Shown piece after piece: positions 43,045 through 54,424 of a stretch of 64,000 nt of DNA (position 1 is its first letter; the number at the start of each line of letters is the position of its first letter). Where the stretch lies: NCBI GenBank assembly GCA_018398575.1, contig JAGTXZ010000011.1:682001-746000 (forward strand), written 5' to 3'. The notes beneath the pieces were generated by a model. The model saw only the letters and a program-made list of their open reading frames with translations. It made no database searches and was not told the origin of the DNA. This DNA comes from Ampelomyces quisqualis (taxonomy: Eukaryota > Ascomycota > Dothideomycetes > Pleosporales > Phaeosphaeriaceae). Made by a program: the position numbers and the translations under genes.

Positions 43045-45319
43045 ATGCGCGCGTTCCGCAAGTCTGCCCGCCTCTCGCGCCAGCTCCTCGCGAGCAACGG
43101 CATCCGCTCCACTTCCACTGCACCGCAAACGACCACGTCCCTGACCTCGGTCCTGATCGCGAACCGCGGAGAAATTGCCCTGTGAGACTCCTCGCGTGCG
43201 GGGGATGAGTGTGCCCTAACAGCTCCTGCCAGACGCGTGGGCCGAACAGCATCCGAACACGGCGTCCGAACAACAACCCTCTTTACCGACCCAGATGCAC
43301 AATCACAGCACGCCTTGAGCTCTCCATACTCGGTCAACCTCGGTGACCCGTCTGCATATCTCGATGGAGACCGGATCATACAGATTGCAAAGGAGCAAGC
43401 ATGTCAAGGCATCCATCCGGGATATGGCTTTGTGCGGACCCTCTTCTGTGCAGCAACCAGCAGTGGCTAACAGGGTGTCAGTTGAGCGAAAACCCTACCT
43501 TTGCGAGGAAATGCACAGAGGCGGGGCTGATCTTCATCGGTCCGCCATGGCAGGCGATTGAGTCCATGGGAAGCAAGAGGTGGGACTCTGTACTGCTGCA
43601 ACAGCTCCATGGCTAACAACAGGCAATAGTGAATCCAAGAACATCATGACCAAGGCAGGCGTGCCATGCATTCCAGGCTACCACGGCTCCAACCAGGACC
43701 CAGACTACTTGAAGAGCGAGGCAGCAAACATCGGCTACCCAGTTCTCCTCAAGGCTGTCAAGGGTGGAGGCGGAAAGGGCATGCGCATCGTCAACACCGA
43801 GCAAGAATTCTTCGACCAGCTCGCCTCCGCCAAGTCAGAGGCGCGCAACTCTTTCGGCGACCAAGTCATGCTAGTGGAGAAGTACATCACCACCCCACGA
43901 CACATTGAAGTTCAAGTCTTCGCAGACAAGCACGGCAACTGCGTTGCATTGGGCGAGCGCGATTGCAGCATCCAGCGAAGGCACCAAAAGATTCTCGAAG
44001 AGTCACCCGCGCCACATCTCAAAGAAGAGATCCGACAGCATCTCTGGGAGAAGGCGCGCCAAGCTGCCCTTGCCGTTGGCTACGAAGGTGCTGGAACCGT
44101 CGAGTTCATCTTCGACAACGACACTGGCGAATTCTTCTTCATGGAGATGAACACGAGATTGCAGGTTGAGCATCCCGTCACTGAGATGGTCACCGGAGAG
44201 GATCTTGTCCGATGGCAGCTCATTGTAGCAGAGGGTGGTCATCTGCCACTCACTCAGAAAGAGATTGAGCAACGCATCAGTGAACGAGGCCACGCCATCG
44301 AAGCACGCATATACGCTGAGAATCCTGACATGAACTTCATTCCAGACTCTGGCCTGCTTCTGCATCTGCGGACTCCAGCACCAACACCCACGGTACGAAT
44401 AGACTCGGGCTTCGTCACAGGTGATGAAGTCTCATCACATTACGACCCTATGATTTCGAAACTCATCGTGCAAGGACCTACAAGAGAAGCTGCAATTCAG
44501 AAGCTAAAGGCAGCACTCGAAGAGTACGAGGTGGCAGGTCCAATCACCAACATTGAGTTCATCAAGCGCATGTGCACAAGCGCAGACTTTGTCGCCGGCG
44601 AGGTAGAGACAGGTTACATTCAAAAGCATCACGCGGAGCTATTCACACCGGAACCCCCAGCACCAGAGGTCTACGCGCAAGCAGCACTAGGTCTTGCCCT
44701 TCAGGATATCACTACAACACGCAGCAACCCTTTCTCCAGTCCGCCTATCACCTCGATCGGTTTCGGCTCCGACATTGGATTCCAACAACGCGACTTCAAT
44801 CTCATCGAGATTCCCGCCAATGGCAAAGGCGACTCGAAATCCACGCCCGTAACCATCCGGCAAATAGCTCCTTCACAATTCGACATCACAGTTGCAGGCG
44901 TCGCATACTCAAATATGACATCCACCTTCTCCCCCTCATCAAACACCCTCACCTCCTTCTACCCTCATACCCGCCTCTCCACAACCTTCATCCGCGACGA
45001 AGACCGCCTCACACTCTTCCAGCGCGGCCGCCAATACCGCCTCCAACTCGCCATGCCCGAATGGACCAAGAAAGCCCTCGGCGTCAAAGACGTTACCAAT
45101 AGTGTCCTCGCGCCCATGCCGTGCAAGGTCCTGCGCGTCCAAGTCGAAGAGGGCCAGCAGGTCAGGAAGGATCAGCCGCTCGTGGTGATTGAGAGTATGA
45201 AGATGGAAACGGTGATTAGAAGCCCGATGGATGGCGTAGTCAAGAGGGTTGTGCATGGCAAGGGGGATCTTTGTAAAGCAGGGACGGCGTTGGTAGAGTT
45301 TGAAGAGGCGGAGGCATGA
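43045..45319 (+). CDS. mccA: 3-methylcrotonyl-CoA carboxylase, biotin-carrying alpha subunit
   Basis: Mitochondrial enzyme of leucine breakdown: carboxylates 3-methylcrotonyl-CoA with ATP and bicarbonate through covalently bound biotin; the beta (carboxyltransferase) subunit is not in this window. Exons 43045-43181, 43233-43431, 43482-43579 and 43630-45319 encode 707 residues. An Arg-rich presequence ('MRAFRKSARLSRQLLASNG') precedes the biotin carboxylase start 'SVLIANRGEIALRV'. ATP-grasp elements are 'KGGGGKGMR' and the signature 'EMNTRLQVEHPVTEM'. The biotinyl-lysine is Lys669 in 'VIESMKMETVI'; Ser replaces the more usual Ala of AMKM, as I recall from fungal MCC enzymes. The linker at about 480-600 corresponds to the BT domain contacting the beta subunit. 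The short first three exons are separated by introns of about 50 bp. Confidence 0.95.
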
Positions 45320-45721
45320 GCTTTCATAACTGATTGAATATGCCCACCGTCTATTGGGATTAAAGAATATGAACGGTCGATTTACGATGTACTTGAAAAG
45401 TAGAACACTATAAGATTCTTCTCAACAATATAGTTGTAACCCCGAAGAGTTTTAACCCTTTTGGTTAATTGGCATCAATCAACGTCCCACACGCCTTCCT
45501 AACTCCCCTCCGAGCCCCCCAACACACAACAGAGGACACGCTACCCACACAGCCAACAACTTACCAGCCCCTAAACACTCAAAGCGACAGCCATGCACAA
45601 CGCGCCTACACCCCCCTCACTCCCCAAACAAGACGAGGAGAATACATGCGACAACAAAGGTACGGCCTCATAGCTCGCGGGGACGGCGTGCGTGGAGAAG
45701 AAGGGGTGTTTTTTGGACACG

Positions 45722-45785
45722 GCGGGTGTAGTAGTTGGGGTAGTAGTATTAGTAGTAGTAGTTGCAGTAATAATAATAATAATAC
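45722..45785. repeat. AGT/AAT trinucleotide microsatellite
   Basis: Compound tract of agt units followed by (aat)5-6, non-coding, in the carboxylase 3' flank. Confidence 0.75.
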
Positions 45786-45984
45786 CAATACTACAGTGAT
45801 ATCCGTCAAAAGAAAACATATCTACAAATATACAAGTTGCCCCTTCCCCCCCGCGCTTGAATCCATGCCACCATGTTCTAGCGCACACAGATAGATTTCT
45901 ACATAAGCTTATACGCAGAGGGGAGGAAGGGGCGTGTCGTCTGGGGTGGAGGGGGATGCGTTGGGGTAGGGGGTTGGGTTAATA

Positions 45985-46003
45985 ACCACCACAACAACAG
46001 CAA

Positions 46004-46051
<48 letters not shown>
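45985..46051. repeat. (CAACAG)n hexanucleotide tract
   Basis: Interrupted CAA/CAG units become a perfect (CAACAG) array over about the last 45 bp. On the plus strand one frame reads poly-Gln and on the minus strand one reads poly-Cys, but neither is linked to a supported gene. Confidence 0.85.
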
Positions 46052-47140
46052 TCTGTGTGGCGAGGATTACGGCATAGAGCTTGGGAGAGGGGTTTCACTG
46101 TGTTGTTGTGATGGTTGTTCGAAGGGTGATGGGTCGTGTGAGCTTGGGGGTGAAGGGGAGATGGGGGGTGTGAGGACTTGGTACTCGGTACTTGTGTACT
46201 GTGTGCGTGCGCGTCAGGTGGGAGTAGGAGCGTCGTGGGGCTTGGAGGGGGAATTGGGGGGATGTTTGCTGCGAGGGTGGTGTTTGGTAGATGCGGATTG
46301 GGAAGGTCGGGCGTGCGTTTGTTCAATGCCATGTTGTGGCCAGCAGATGGATGGGTGCGTTGAGCCCCGTTTCTTTCCCCTTTGCTGTGCGTCTGCAACA
46401 GGTGCTGAGGTCGTCTCGGTCCGATTTGTGTGGTCGCGGTGGAAGAGTGCCGGTTGGCTCGGCCTTTTGTTTGGCCCACCGAGTAAAGTTTGGCAATGTG
46501 TTGGACGGGTTGGATGTTCGAGTGTCTAATTGAGGGTCGAGTACGGAGTATCCGTTAGATCTGAGCGTGGTTCAAGAGCTGACTTGGCATATGGATTCCA
46601 AGGTTTAGGTTGGTCAGGGTGGATTTGTCAAGTATCCACGTGTCGCCGTTGACCACTCAACATGTCAAACAAGTGACGCGGACAAATATGACATACGCAC
46701 TATCAACTCGGCACATTCGGAAAGATTGCTGTCTCGGCACATGACTTCAGTCATCGCGTTCAAACTACCGATGTAGAAAAAGCACATCATGCTCGAGGTT
46801 ACTTGGCTACCCAGCGATCAGGTTCGGCGTCCAGATAGTAACCATACCAGGCATTTGTGGAGAGCTACCCTGCAACAACATCTAAAACTAGGATCCATGG
46901 ACCATGCTCCACAAAAGTGGTTCGATATATGGCAGTAGTGGAAATAGTCAATTCCAGCAAGGCATCGAATCACGTTCACCGATGGATCGTTTACGCAGCA
47001 AAGCGAAACCGAATCAGAGGCGAAATGCAGGAATGGGCCGATATCCCCATATTTCAGCGGCCCAGAGTGGTTCACAGTGTTTGATAAGCCCGAGACTTCT
47101 CCACCATTGACACGTACTGCTTGAACGACCACGTCTGCAG

Positions 47141-47170
47141 TACGGAGTAGCTTCGCAGCAGTACTCCGTA
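47141..47170. repeat. Short inverted repeat built from tacggagta arms
   Basis: Arms tacggagta (47141-47149) and tactccgta (47162-47170) are exact reverse complements around a 12-bp spacer that itself contains gcttcgcagc. The unit can form a 9-bp stem. Confidence 0.7.
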
Positions 47171-50100
47171 GTCGCGAATAGATTAGTCAACTCCAAGGGG
47201 CAAACAACCTGTCAGAAAACCTGGCGTAATCCCTCATGTCAAAAAGCAAGTTGACTTGGGTCCCCAGGATCCCTGTGTAGGTGGCCGGGAACATCCTGCT
47301 GCGGCGGCCGGCCGATGAAGGAGACAACTCATCCGACTTCCCCGCATGATGCACAATGGACGATTTTCCGCTTCATTCTCCGAGTCTAGATTTGAACGAT
47401 GAGTGTGCGCAGCCATTGCGCCCAAGCGAAGTGCACATCCTGGATACCTTTATGCAGCAGCATGCGGCGATAGGATAGGCTCTTAGTGAAGGCTCTTGAG
47501 TCTTGCTGCCATGAGCTAATGCTAAGTTGGGTTGACCTTTGGAATGAGCAGAGACGTCTAGATAGTAATCGGGCATGGATGATATGGGGACTGAATTAGA
47601 TATTCCACTGACGCGGTGATGAATCCACATGGTCATCCACAACAATGAAGCGCTGCCTCATGACGACGAATGTATCGTTTTGCCTTTATTGGCCCGGCGC
47701 ACCATTTGACAGCACATGATCTACACATGCTACAGTGTTTGGGTTCGGGTCAACGTTCGCTTGAATCGTACCAGAGCACGGTCTGATGCGCCAGGATTCA
47801 GCAAGTGGAAGCTGGGCTCGCGAACCGAAGCAGATCACAGGTAGACAATCGAACTGTGTTGTAAGAGACTGTGCATGATGTTCAAGCAAGGCCCGGTCGA
47901 GGCTGGTATGTCGCACCATCGTCTCCAGCAGAAGCAAGTGTGTACCCGAACGAACTGCAGTCTGCATAGTACACCACGCGTCGAGGTGCGTGTCCAAGCC
48001 TGGGGTGCGGGCCTAAAAACGCGCCGTCTCCAAGCCTTACGGTAGCCACAGCCTGAAACGGAAGTTTGAAGATCGACATGTTACGGGAACAAAAACGTTT
48101 CGTGCAACGTTTGGTGCCCTGAAGCTGCCCGGCTCCGGCACTCAGTGTTCTTGTGTCGCATATAATGTTCGCGAAGACATGCACAGCCCCTTGATTGTTG
48201 CAGGACGCGCTCAGGTATCAATGCTGCCGAGAGGCTATTCTGGGTGCTGGAGGAGCGCATGTACTTCCTGCTCGACGTCGGTTCCCAGTTTTTGGATTGT
48301 GAAACAGTGCCTACGCCGTGCTCCGGTCAGGAGCTAAGAGATTGCACTGCACGAGACGCATGGATCATAGCTTAGGCCTTTAGGCTTTGTCAGCCCTCGA
48401 CCCACCCCTTTGGATGTGGGCACAAGGTCCCAGTGAAGCGACACAAATAGAACGAGGGATTGGAATGGAGATGAATATTCGACTTTTAGGTCTGCATGGC
48501 TGTCAAAGCTGGCCTGTGTTGAGAAGACGGTGATGATCACCATGGCGTAAAAGCTCCGGTGCACTGACTCGAGAGCTACATGTTGCGATGTAATTGCTGG
48601 TATGTCTTATGCGCTATAGCTTCTGAGTCGCGTCCACAGCCAAGTCATGGGACGAAATGAAGTTGGTGACAACTGTACGGAGTAGGGCTGTTCTAGAAGG
48701 CCGCTATGATTGTGAAACGCCCTGTCACGGGTTGAAGGCAGTCTGCTTGTACGATACATCGATTGTCCTTGGAAGTCAAGCAAAGATTGCTCTAGACGAG
48801 TCAACCTGAACGTGTCGAGGCGATTGTAAGCTCGGCTGGAAGATTTCGCGTCCAATGTAGCAATCTTAGATGACAATGATTCATGCATGTGCAGCATGAG
48901 CCTAAACGTGGGACTAGAGTCGAGGTTGCATACTCTGAAAGGAAGAACAGGCGGGTTTTGGTCATAGTAGCAAACTTCTGAGCGATGTTGAAAGGAAAGT
49001 GGCAACAACTTCCATGTTGATGGCAGATAAGCGGAGTGGAGGGTCGTTGCAGGTCACTGCGGCGCATCGAGACCCAAGCGGACTGACATGATGGTTGAAG
49101 CATCTGAAATCTGAGATGACCTTGCTGCAGACATCAGCCCATGTCAAGATGCTTCCGTCAATAGTCCGTTCAAATCATCGTCGGGGCTGATGGCAGGGTG
49201 AAGGCGGGAGACTAGGCTGACCTTGTTGCGGGTGACTGGTTATCGCCAGGCTGGCACGTCCCGCATCATGACAAAAGCCGGTAAAAACAGCCAAGACGAT
49301 TCGTCCAATGGAGTGTCGCCTGTCAGAACTGCCGGTTATGCAGCGGCGTTGATTTGGGATAGGTAGCTCAGTCCAAGCACCCAGGGATTTCAAAGCAAGA
49401 GTTCTTCTAGTGGCGAGCTTAGACGAGGTTTTTCACAATTCACGAATGCGATCGAGGCAACACTCGTACTCGGTACTCGGTACAGGACGAGGCACATCAG
49501 TCAAGGCCCAGGTGGCAGGAATTCACCTCCAGGTAGGCGGGAAGCAAGGTCGAGGGGCCCTGAGGCGATCCCCAAGGCCGCACTGCGACCTGCCAGCCGT
49601 GTTTTAACATGGTCTAGTTTCGCAAACGACATGCGCGCAGAACTTGGGCGCGGTGTGACTGTGCCACAGCATTCGCGCCCAAGGAAGATGCCGTAAGAAG
49701 ACTTGTAGCACCTCGGACATGAATGTACCGTACTGTGTAGATGCATGCCGGTGGCGCAGTCTTTTTCTATCATGGGGTGAAAATTTGGCGAAAAGTCTTC
49801 TGGGAGGGGCGGAGTAGGGAGTAGTCGGTAATGGCTGTGAGATGATTGGCGTTGCAGTCGGTAACGAGTCACTGCAGTCTTCACTGCTAGGGGGGGAGTG
49901 GATGGGACGAGTCGGGATCCTTGCGCGGTTAGCGTGCTCAGGCCACACCCCTGCTTCCCACGAACAACGGTGAAGACAAGCGTCACCGTGTGTACATGGT
50001 CCGCAATCGGGTCGACAGCAGGCGAGAGTCGAGACTATGCAGCTGACCAAGTGCGCATGCATATCGCCGTCATGTATCATGTGGAGGACACGGCGGCTGT

Positions 50101-51122
50101 ATAGATGCGGGGTGTCACGAGGGGACGAGCGAATGTACAGGACGGAGTAGTTCCATGCAGGTTGCCACGAGTTGTGCGAGTGTGTGAATGAATGTCATGT
50201 TGGATGCAACGGTACGCCTGGGCGGCGGACTAGCGAGCCGCGTGGGCATGGACGAAATGTGGTGCAAGACGTTGGCAGCTCAGGCTGCCGTGTTGGCGTG
50301 GGCTGGCGTTCAAATAGAGTTGCTGGTCGGTCGGTACCTGAGCGGTTGCCCTGGTCGTGAGCAAGCCAGGCCAGCGTGGTGCTCCAGGGTTTCTCCGCAT
50401 CCCGCTGCGAACGCCTGCTTCTGTCAGGCCCAGGTCCCATGTCACGATGGCATGCAGACAGGGCGAGATGCAGACGGTAGACCAGGAGCAGCTCGCAAGT
50501 GTTTGCGGCTGGGGCTTCACGAGGTGGTCAAACCGGGCTCCGTTTCAAGATTGGTTGCGCGTTGCACCAGAGTCCAAGCAGAGACGGGACGGAGCTCATG
50601 GCACCGAAGGCGCAGGCGGTCGGGGCGGGCGGATGGCGCTAGGCTGAGTTGGGCGGGGCAGGCGGACGGCGCTAGGCCGCGTTGGGCGGCTGCGGGCGTG
50701 CTTCGGCCAGACAGCCAGTCGACGCAGCGGTGGTGCCAGACTCCTCCAGTGCACAACGGCCGACTAGCGGCGGCAACGAGGACTCGACGAGCCATGGACC
50801 ATGGTGGATAATACATGAGGGCAGCGGTCACTGGTCCGTGAGTGAGACCCAGGGCATGCATGTAGCCGACACACAGGACTGCTCGCGTTTCTTTCCTGCC
50901 GTGGCCGTGCTGCGAGGAGGCCCTGGCTGTTTTACGTTGATTTCACTCCACCGCTGCCATGTCCCCCGTCTCCACCGCTGCCATGTCTGTACGGAGCAAC
51001 GTCTGCGCCTGAAATTACCCAGGCCGCGCTACTGCACCATGCACCCTCACCCTCGTCCCTCCGCGCCCGGACCTGCCAGCCCGGATCCTGCCACCACCAC
51101 CGCGCCCGCAATCATAACAATC

Positions 51123-54100
51123 ATGTCGCAGAAGCATGCGCCCGATAGGGCCCGCAACTATAAGGAAGACGCCGCGCCTGTAGCGTCGCAGCACCTGGTG
51201 AGTCGACTCTGCTTCCCTGCCCCCCGACCACGCCCATCCTCTCCTCTCCCACTCGCACCCGAGCCCGAGTCGCCCATCCCTCCGTCGGCCCTTTTGCCGC
51301 CACCGCCTGTCGTTGCACGCCCGCCGTCGCGCCCCGTCTGCCGCCACCGCCTGCTGGCCGCTTGATCCTCGCAGCGCTTGCATGTTGTTGCAGCAGCCTC
51401 GGCCGCGCCCTCTGCCTACATGGTATGCCAACCAGCCCTGCCACCCACGCCCGCCTCCCCTGCCCGAAACAGCCCTGTTGCCTTGGTCGCCCTTTCCCGT
51501 GCGCTCGCTGCGGCATCCCTGCCACCCTCGACCGCTTCCACTTCCACCGCTGGTCCGCCCTCTGCGCTGTCAACTAGCCTGCCCGACCCGTGCTATAAAC
51601 GAAACCCTACCGTCGCGTCTGCTCCTACCCTGCCCACGCATGTACATAGCATAGCCTGTTGCTGCCCTACCCTCGTTGCTTCTCTGCTCCCACATTACTC
51701 GCAAGCCCCGCAGCGAAGGCTGACTTTGGTGCGCCTCTAGCATCACCCCCACCCATCGCAGGCCTTGCCTCCGCCCAACCACCATCCTGCACACCACCCC
51801 AGGCCGGGAGTCGTCCACCACAACCACAACCACAACCACCACCACCACCACCAGCAACATCACCACCAGCAGCACCCCGACTCTCCCCACCAGTCCGCCC
51901 CAGCACAGAGTCCTGCACAGCCGCACTATCCCTCACCCCATCCCTCCAACCCTCAAGGGCCGCCGCCTCACCATTCGCCTTACATCCAGCAGATTCCAGG
52001 CCCACCACCGCCCCAGCAGCAAGAGGTCCCGTATTATTCGGCCCACCCCAGCCCTTATAGCACCAACAGTGCACCAAGTAACTATTCGTCGTCAGGTATG
52101 TTGTTGGTTTGCTCCTTCCGTCAGAGACGCGCCCATCCAACACCACTAGCGCGGTTGGAATCGCGGGGTCGCGCGACATGACAACCATCGCGACTGCCAA
52201 ACGTCTGACTTGCACCAGAAACACCTGAGCTGATGGCGGCCGCCACAATGAACCGATCGGGCTTTCCCCCAATCTCTTACCACACGCCGCAGTCCAACTC
52301 GCCGGCATCTGTGCAATCGCCACAGCACGACCAGCATGGACGGCCCATTTACGGTCAGCCACCCAGCCAGATGCCACAGTCCATGTACTACACGCCGTAC
52401 GCCTCATCTACTGTGCCGCAACAATCGCCCTACCCTCAGCATCCATCATCAGCGCCCCAACAGCCCATGCCCACCAATTCGCTGTTGATGTCGCACCACC
52501 AAGGTCAGCAAATGCAGCATCCCCATCAGCCACATCCTCACACACCCGGAATGACCGGGAGCCCGAAATCGCGCATTTCGCAAACCCCACTCCAGAGGCC
52601 ACCATCCGGACTGGGCCCGCCGCAAGCCCCGCCTCAGGGACCGCCTGTCGCCGCACCCAACATGCATTCAGGCCCTCCCGGGGGTCCCAACGTGAATCCC
52701 AATGCTGCACCAGGTCCCATTCCCGCCACCACTCCGCTGGTCGTTAGGCAAGACCAGAACGGCGTGCAGTGGATCGCATTCGAGTACTCCCGTGACCGCG
52801 TCAAGATGGAATATACCATCCGATGCGATGTGGAGTCTGTCAACGTCGATGAGCTGCCCAGCGACTTCAAGACGGACAACTGTGTCTACCCCCGCGCCTG
52901 CTGCGCAAAAGACCAATACAAGGGCAACCGTCTGCACTATGAGACCGAGTGCAACACGGTTGGCTGGGCATTGGCACAACTAAACCCTTGCTTGCGAGGA
53001 AAGCGAGGTCTCATTCAGCGCGCCGTCGACAGCTGGCGAAATAGCAACCAAGATCCGCGACTGAGGAGTCGACGTGTAAGGAGGATGGCCAAGATGACCA
53101 CCAGGAAAGCCCAGTCATCCACACATGTCCCCCACATGGCCGGACCAGGTGGTCCTGGCGCCCCCAGTGTACCCAACTCTACCGGATTAGCTGCACCACC
53201 TCGACAACCGAACATGGGCATGGGAGGTCCACAGATGCACCACCATCACGACCATCCCGGAGGGCCTCAAGGAGGATCGGATGACGTTAGCGGTATGTTT
53301 CACCAGATGTGATGCGATAAGTGCACTTGTTTGGATTGTAAATGATACCTTTGTCGTTTATGCACATGCCTGTATAGTACACATACTCCTTGATGTAATA
53401 CCCCTCGATACCACTGCCCACGCTTGTTTGCATACCCGTTACACTTCCTCCGCGTCCCTTGCTCCTGTTTGGTTTGGATCGACACAGGGGTCAAGGACAC
53501 CCTTTTTTTTTTCCGAACGTGCAAGCTAATTCTCTTTTCTAACAGCCAGTGAGTACGGTGAATCACACACACACCATCACCAAGCGCCAAATGGGCAGCC
53601 TTCGCCTACCGACGTACGACAATCGCAAAACTTCTATCCCACCTTCCCTGCGAGCGACTCGGTAGCTAGCTCAAGCGGCATGCCACCCATTCATGATGGT
53701 CTCGCGCATCCGCCGCATGCGTCAGGTGTAGGTGTCGCTGTCTCGACACAGCAACACCAGGACGAAGAGGAGCGCAAACTAGCCATGTTTGGCGACCTAC
53801 CGGAGTCGAAGCGCCGTAAGTTTATCTTGGTCGACGACGCCCAACGAGGAACTCGTGTTCGCGTCCGCGTTACCCTTGACACGGTCAAGATGGAGGAAAT
53901 GCCAGACTCGTATCGCAAGTCCAATTCGGTATTCCCCAGGAGCTATTTTGCCATGCAAATGACTTCTCCTCCTGCCAGCCCACGCGGCAGCAAGGTGTTC
54001 AGCGACGAGCCTGACAACGAGACCGACCCCAGCTTCCCTCTCGCCGGCTCTCAAAGCGTCCCCGTGCCCACTCTCGACGGTGAGGCTCGTGTCCCGAAGC

Positions 54101-54424
54101 CACGCTTGACGCGCGTGAAGCGCTCAAAGGAGATTACACTCAACGATCTTGGCTATCGCATGAGCTGGAGCCAGAGCCGTGTCTTCGCTGGAAGGACCTT
54201 GTTTCTGCAAAAGTCTCGTAAGTGAATGCCTGCCCTATTCGATAGACTTGCGACTAACCAACCCCTCAGTCGATGCTTACCGCAACAAGATGCGCAGCAG
54301 CATGATGGGCCAGGGCCAAGACGTCACTCAAGTCGCCCCTCACTTTGAGACGCGCGTCGGCAAGAGGCGTTGGACTGAGAGAATCGAGAGAAACAAGAAA
54401 ATGAAGCGCGACGGCTCTCCTTAA
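51123..54424 (+). CDS. medA: MedA/Acr1/Ren1-like developmental regulator
   Basis: Fungal regulator of conidiophore and appressorium development (medusa in Aspergillus, Acr1 in Magnaporthe, Ren1 in Fusarium), probably nuclear; biochemical activity is not established. Five exons (51123-51197, 51741-52095, 52219-53292, 53546-54217, 54270-54424) give 776 residues. Exon 2 encodes a His/Gln/Pro-rich tract ('HHNHNHNHHHHHQQHHHQQ') and exon 3 a long Pro/Gln region. The conserved core at about residues 320-450 reads 'RDRVKMEYTIRCDVESV', 'DNCVYPRACC', 'YETECNTVGWALAQLNPCL' and 'DSWRNSNQDPRLRSRRVRR'. A second block, 'KEITLNDLGYRMSWSQSR', crosses intron 4 into 'SLDAYRNKMRSSM' and 'VAPHFETRVGKRRW'. The family name is recalled from these two blocks and should be checked. 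Exon 1 and the 543-bp first intron are the least certain; an in-frame ATG 28 codons upstream is also possible. Confidence 0.78.

Larger units (their letters stand above)
45320..51122. other. 5.8-kb stretch without supported genes, upstream of MedA-like gene
   Basis: Apart from microsatellites, I see no recognisable coding sequence on either strand; the many short frames of 60-200 codons lack similarity and splice-linked continuation. The first kilobase is the carboxylase 3' flank. The stretch contains four exact copies of tacggagta or its complement (46542, 47141, 47162, 48676), a tandem duplication near 50627-50692 and a 24-bp-spaced repeat of ctccaccgctgccatgtc at 50946 and 50970. Part of the right half may be an unusually long promoter and 5' leader of the MedA-like gene. 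Confidence 0.5.

Noticed and set aside
45979..46479. 166-codon minus-strand frame ending in a long poly-Cys run
   Set aside because: It is created by translating the CAACAG microsatellite; the rest is low-complexity, with no splice or family support.
48801..49986. Several 100-160-codon frames on the minus strand in the 45-51 kb interval
   Set aside because: Overlapping frames on both strands, none with motifs; I could not build a multi-exon gene from them.
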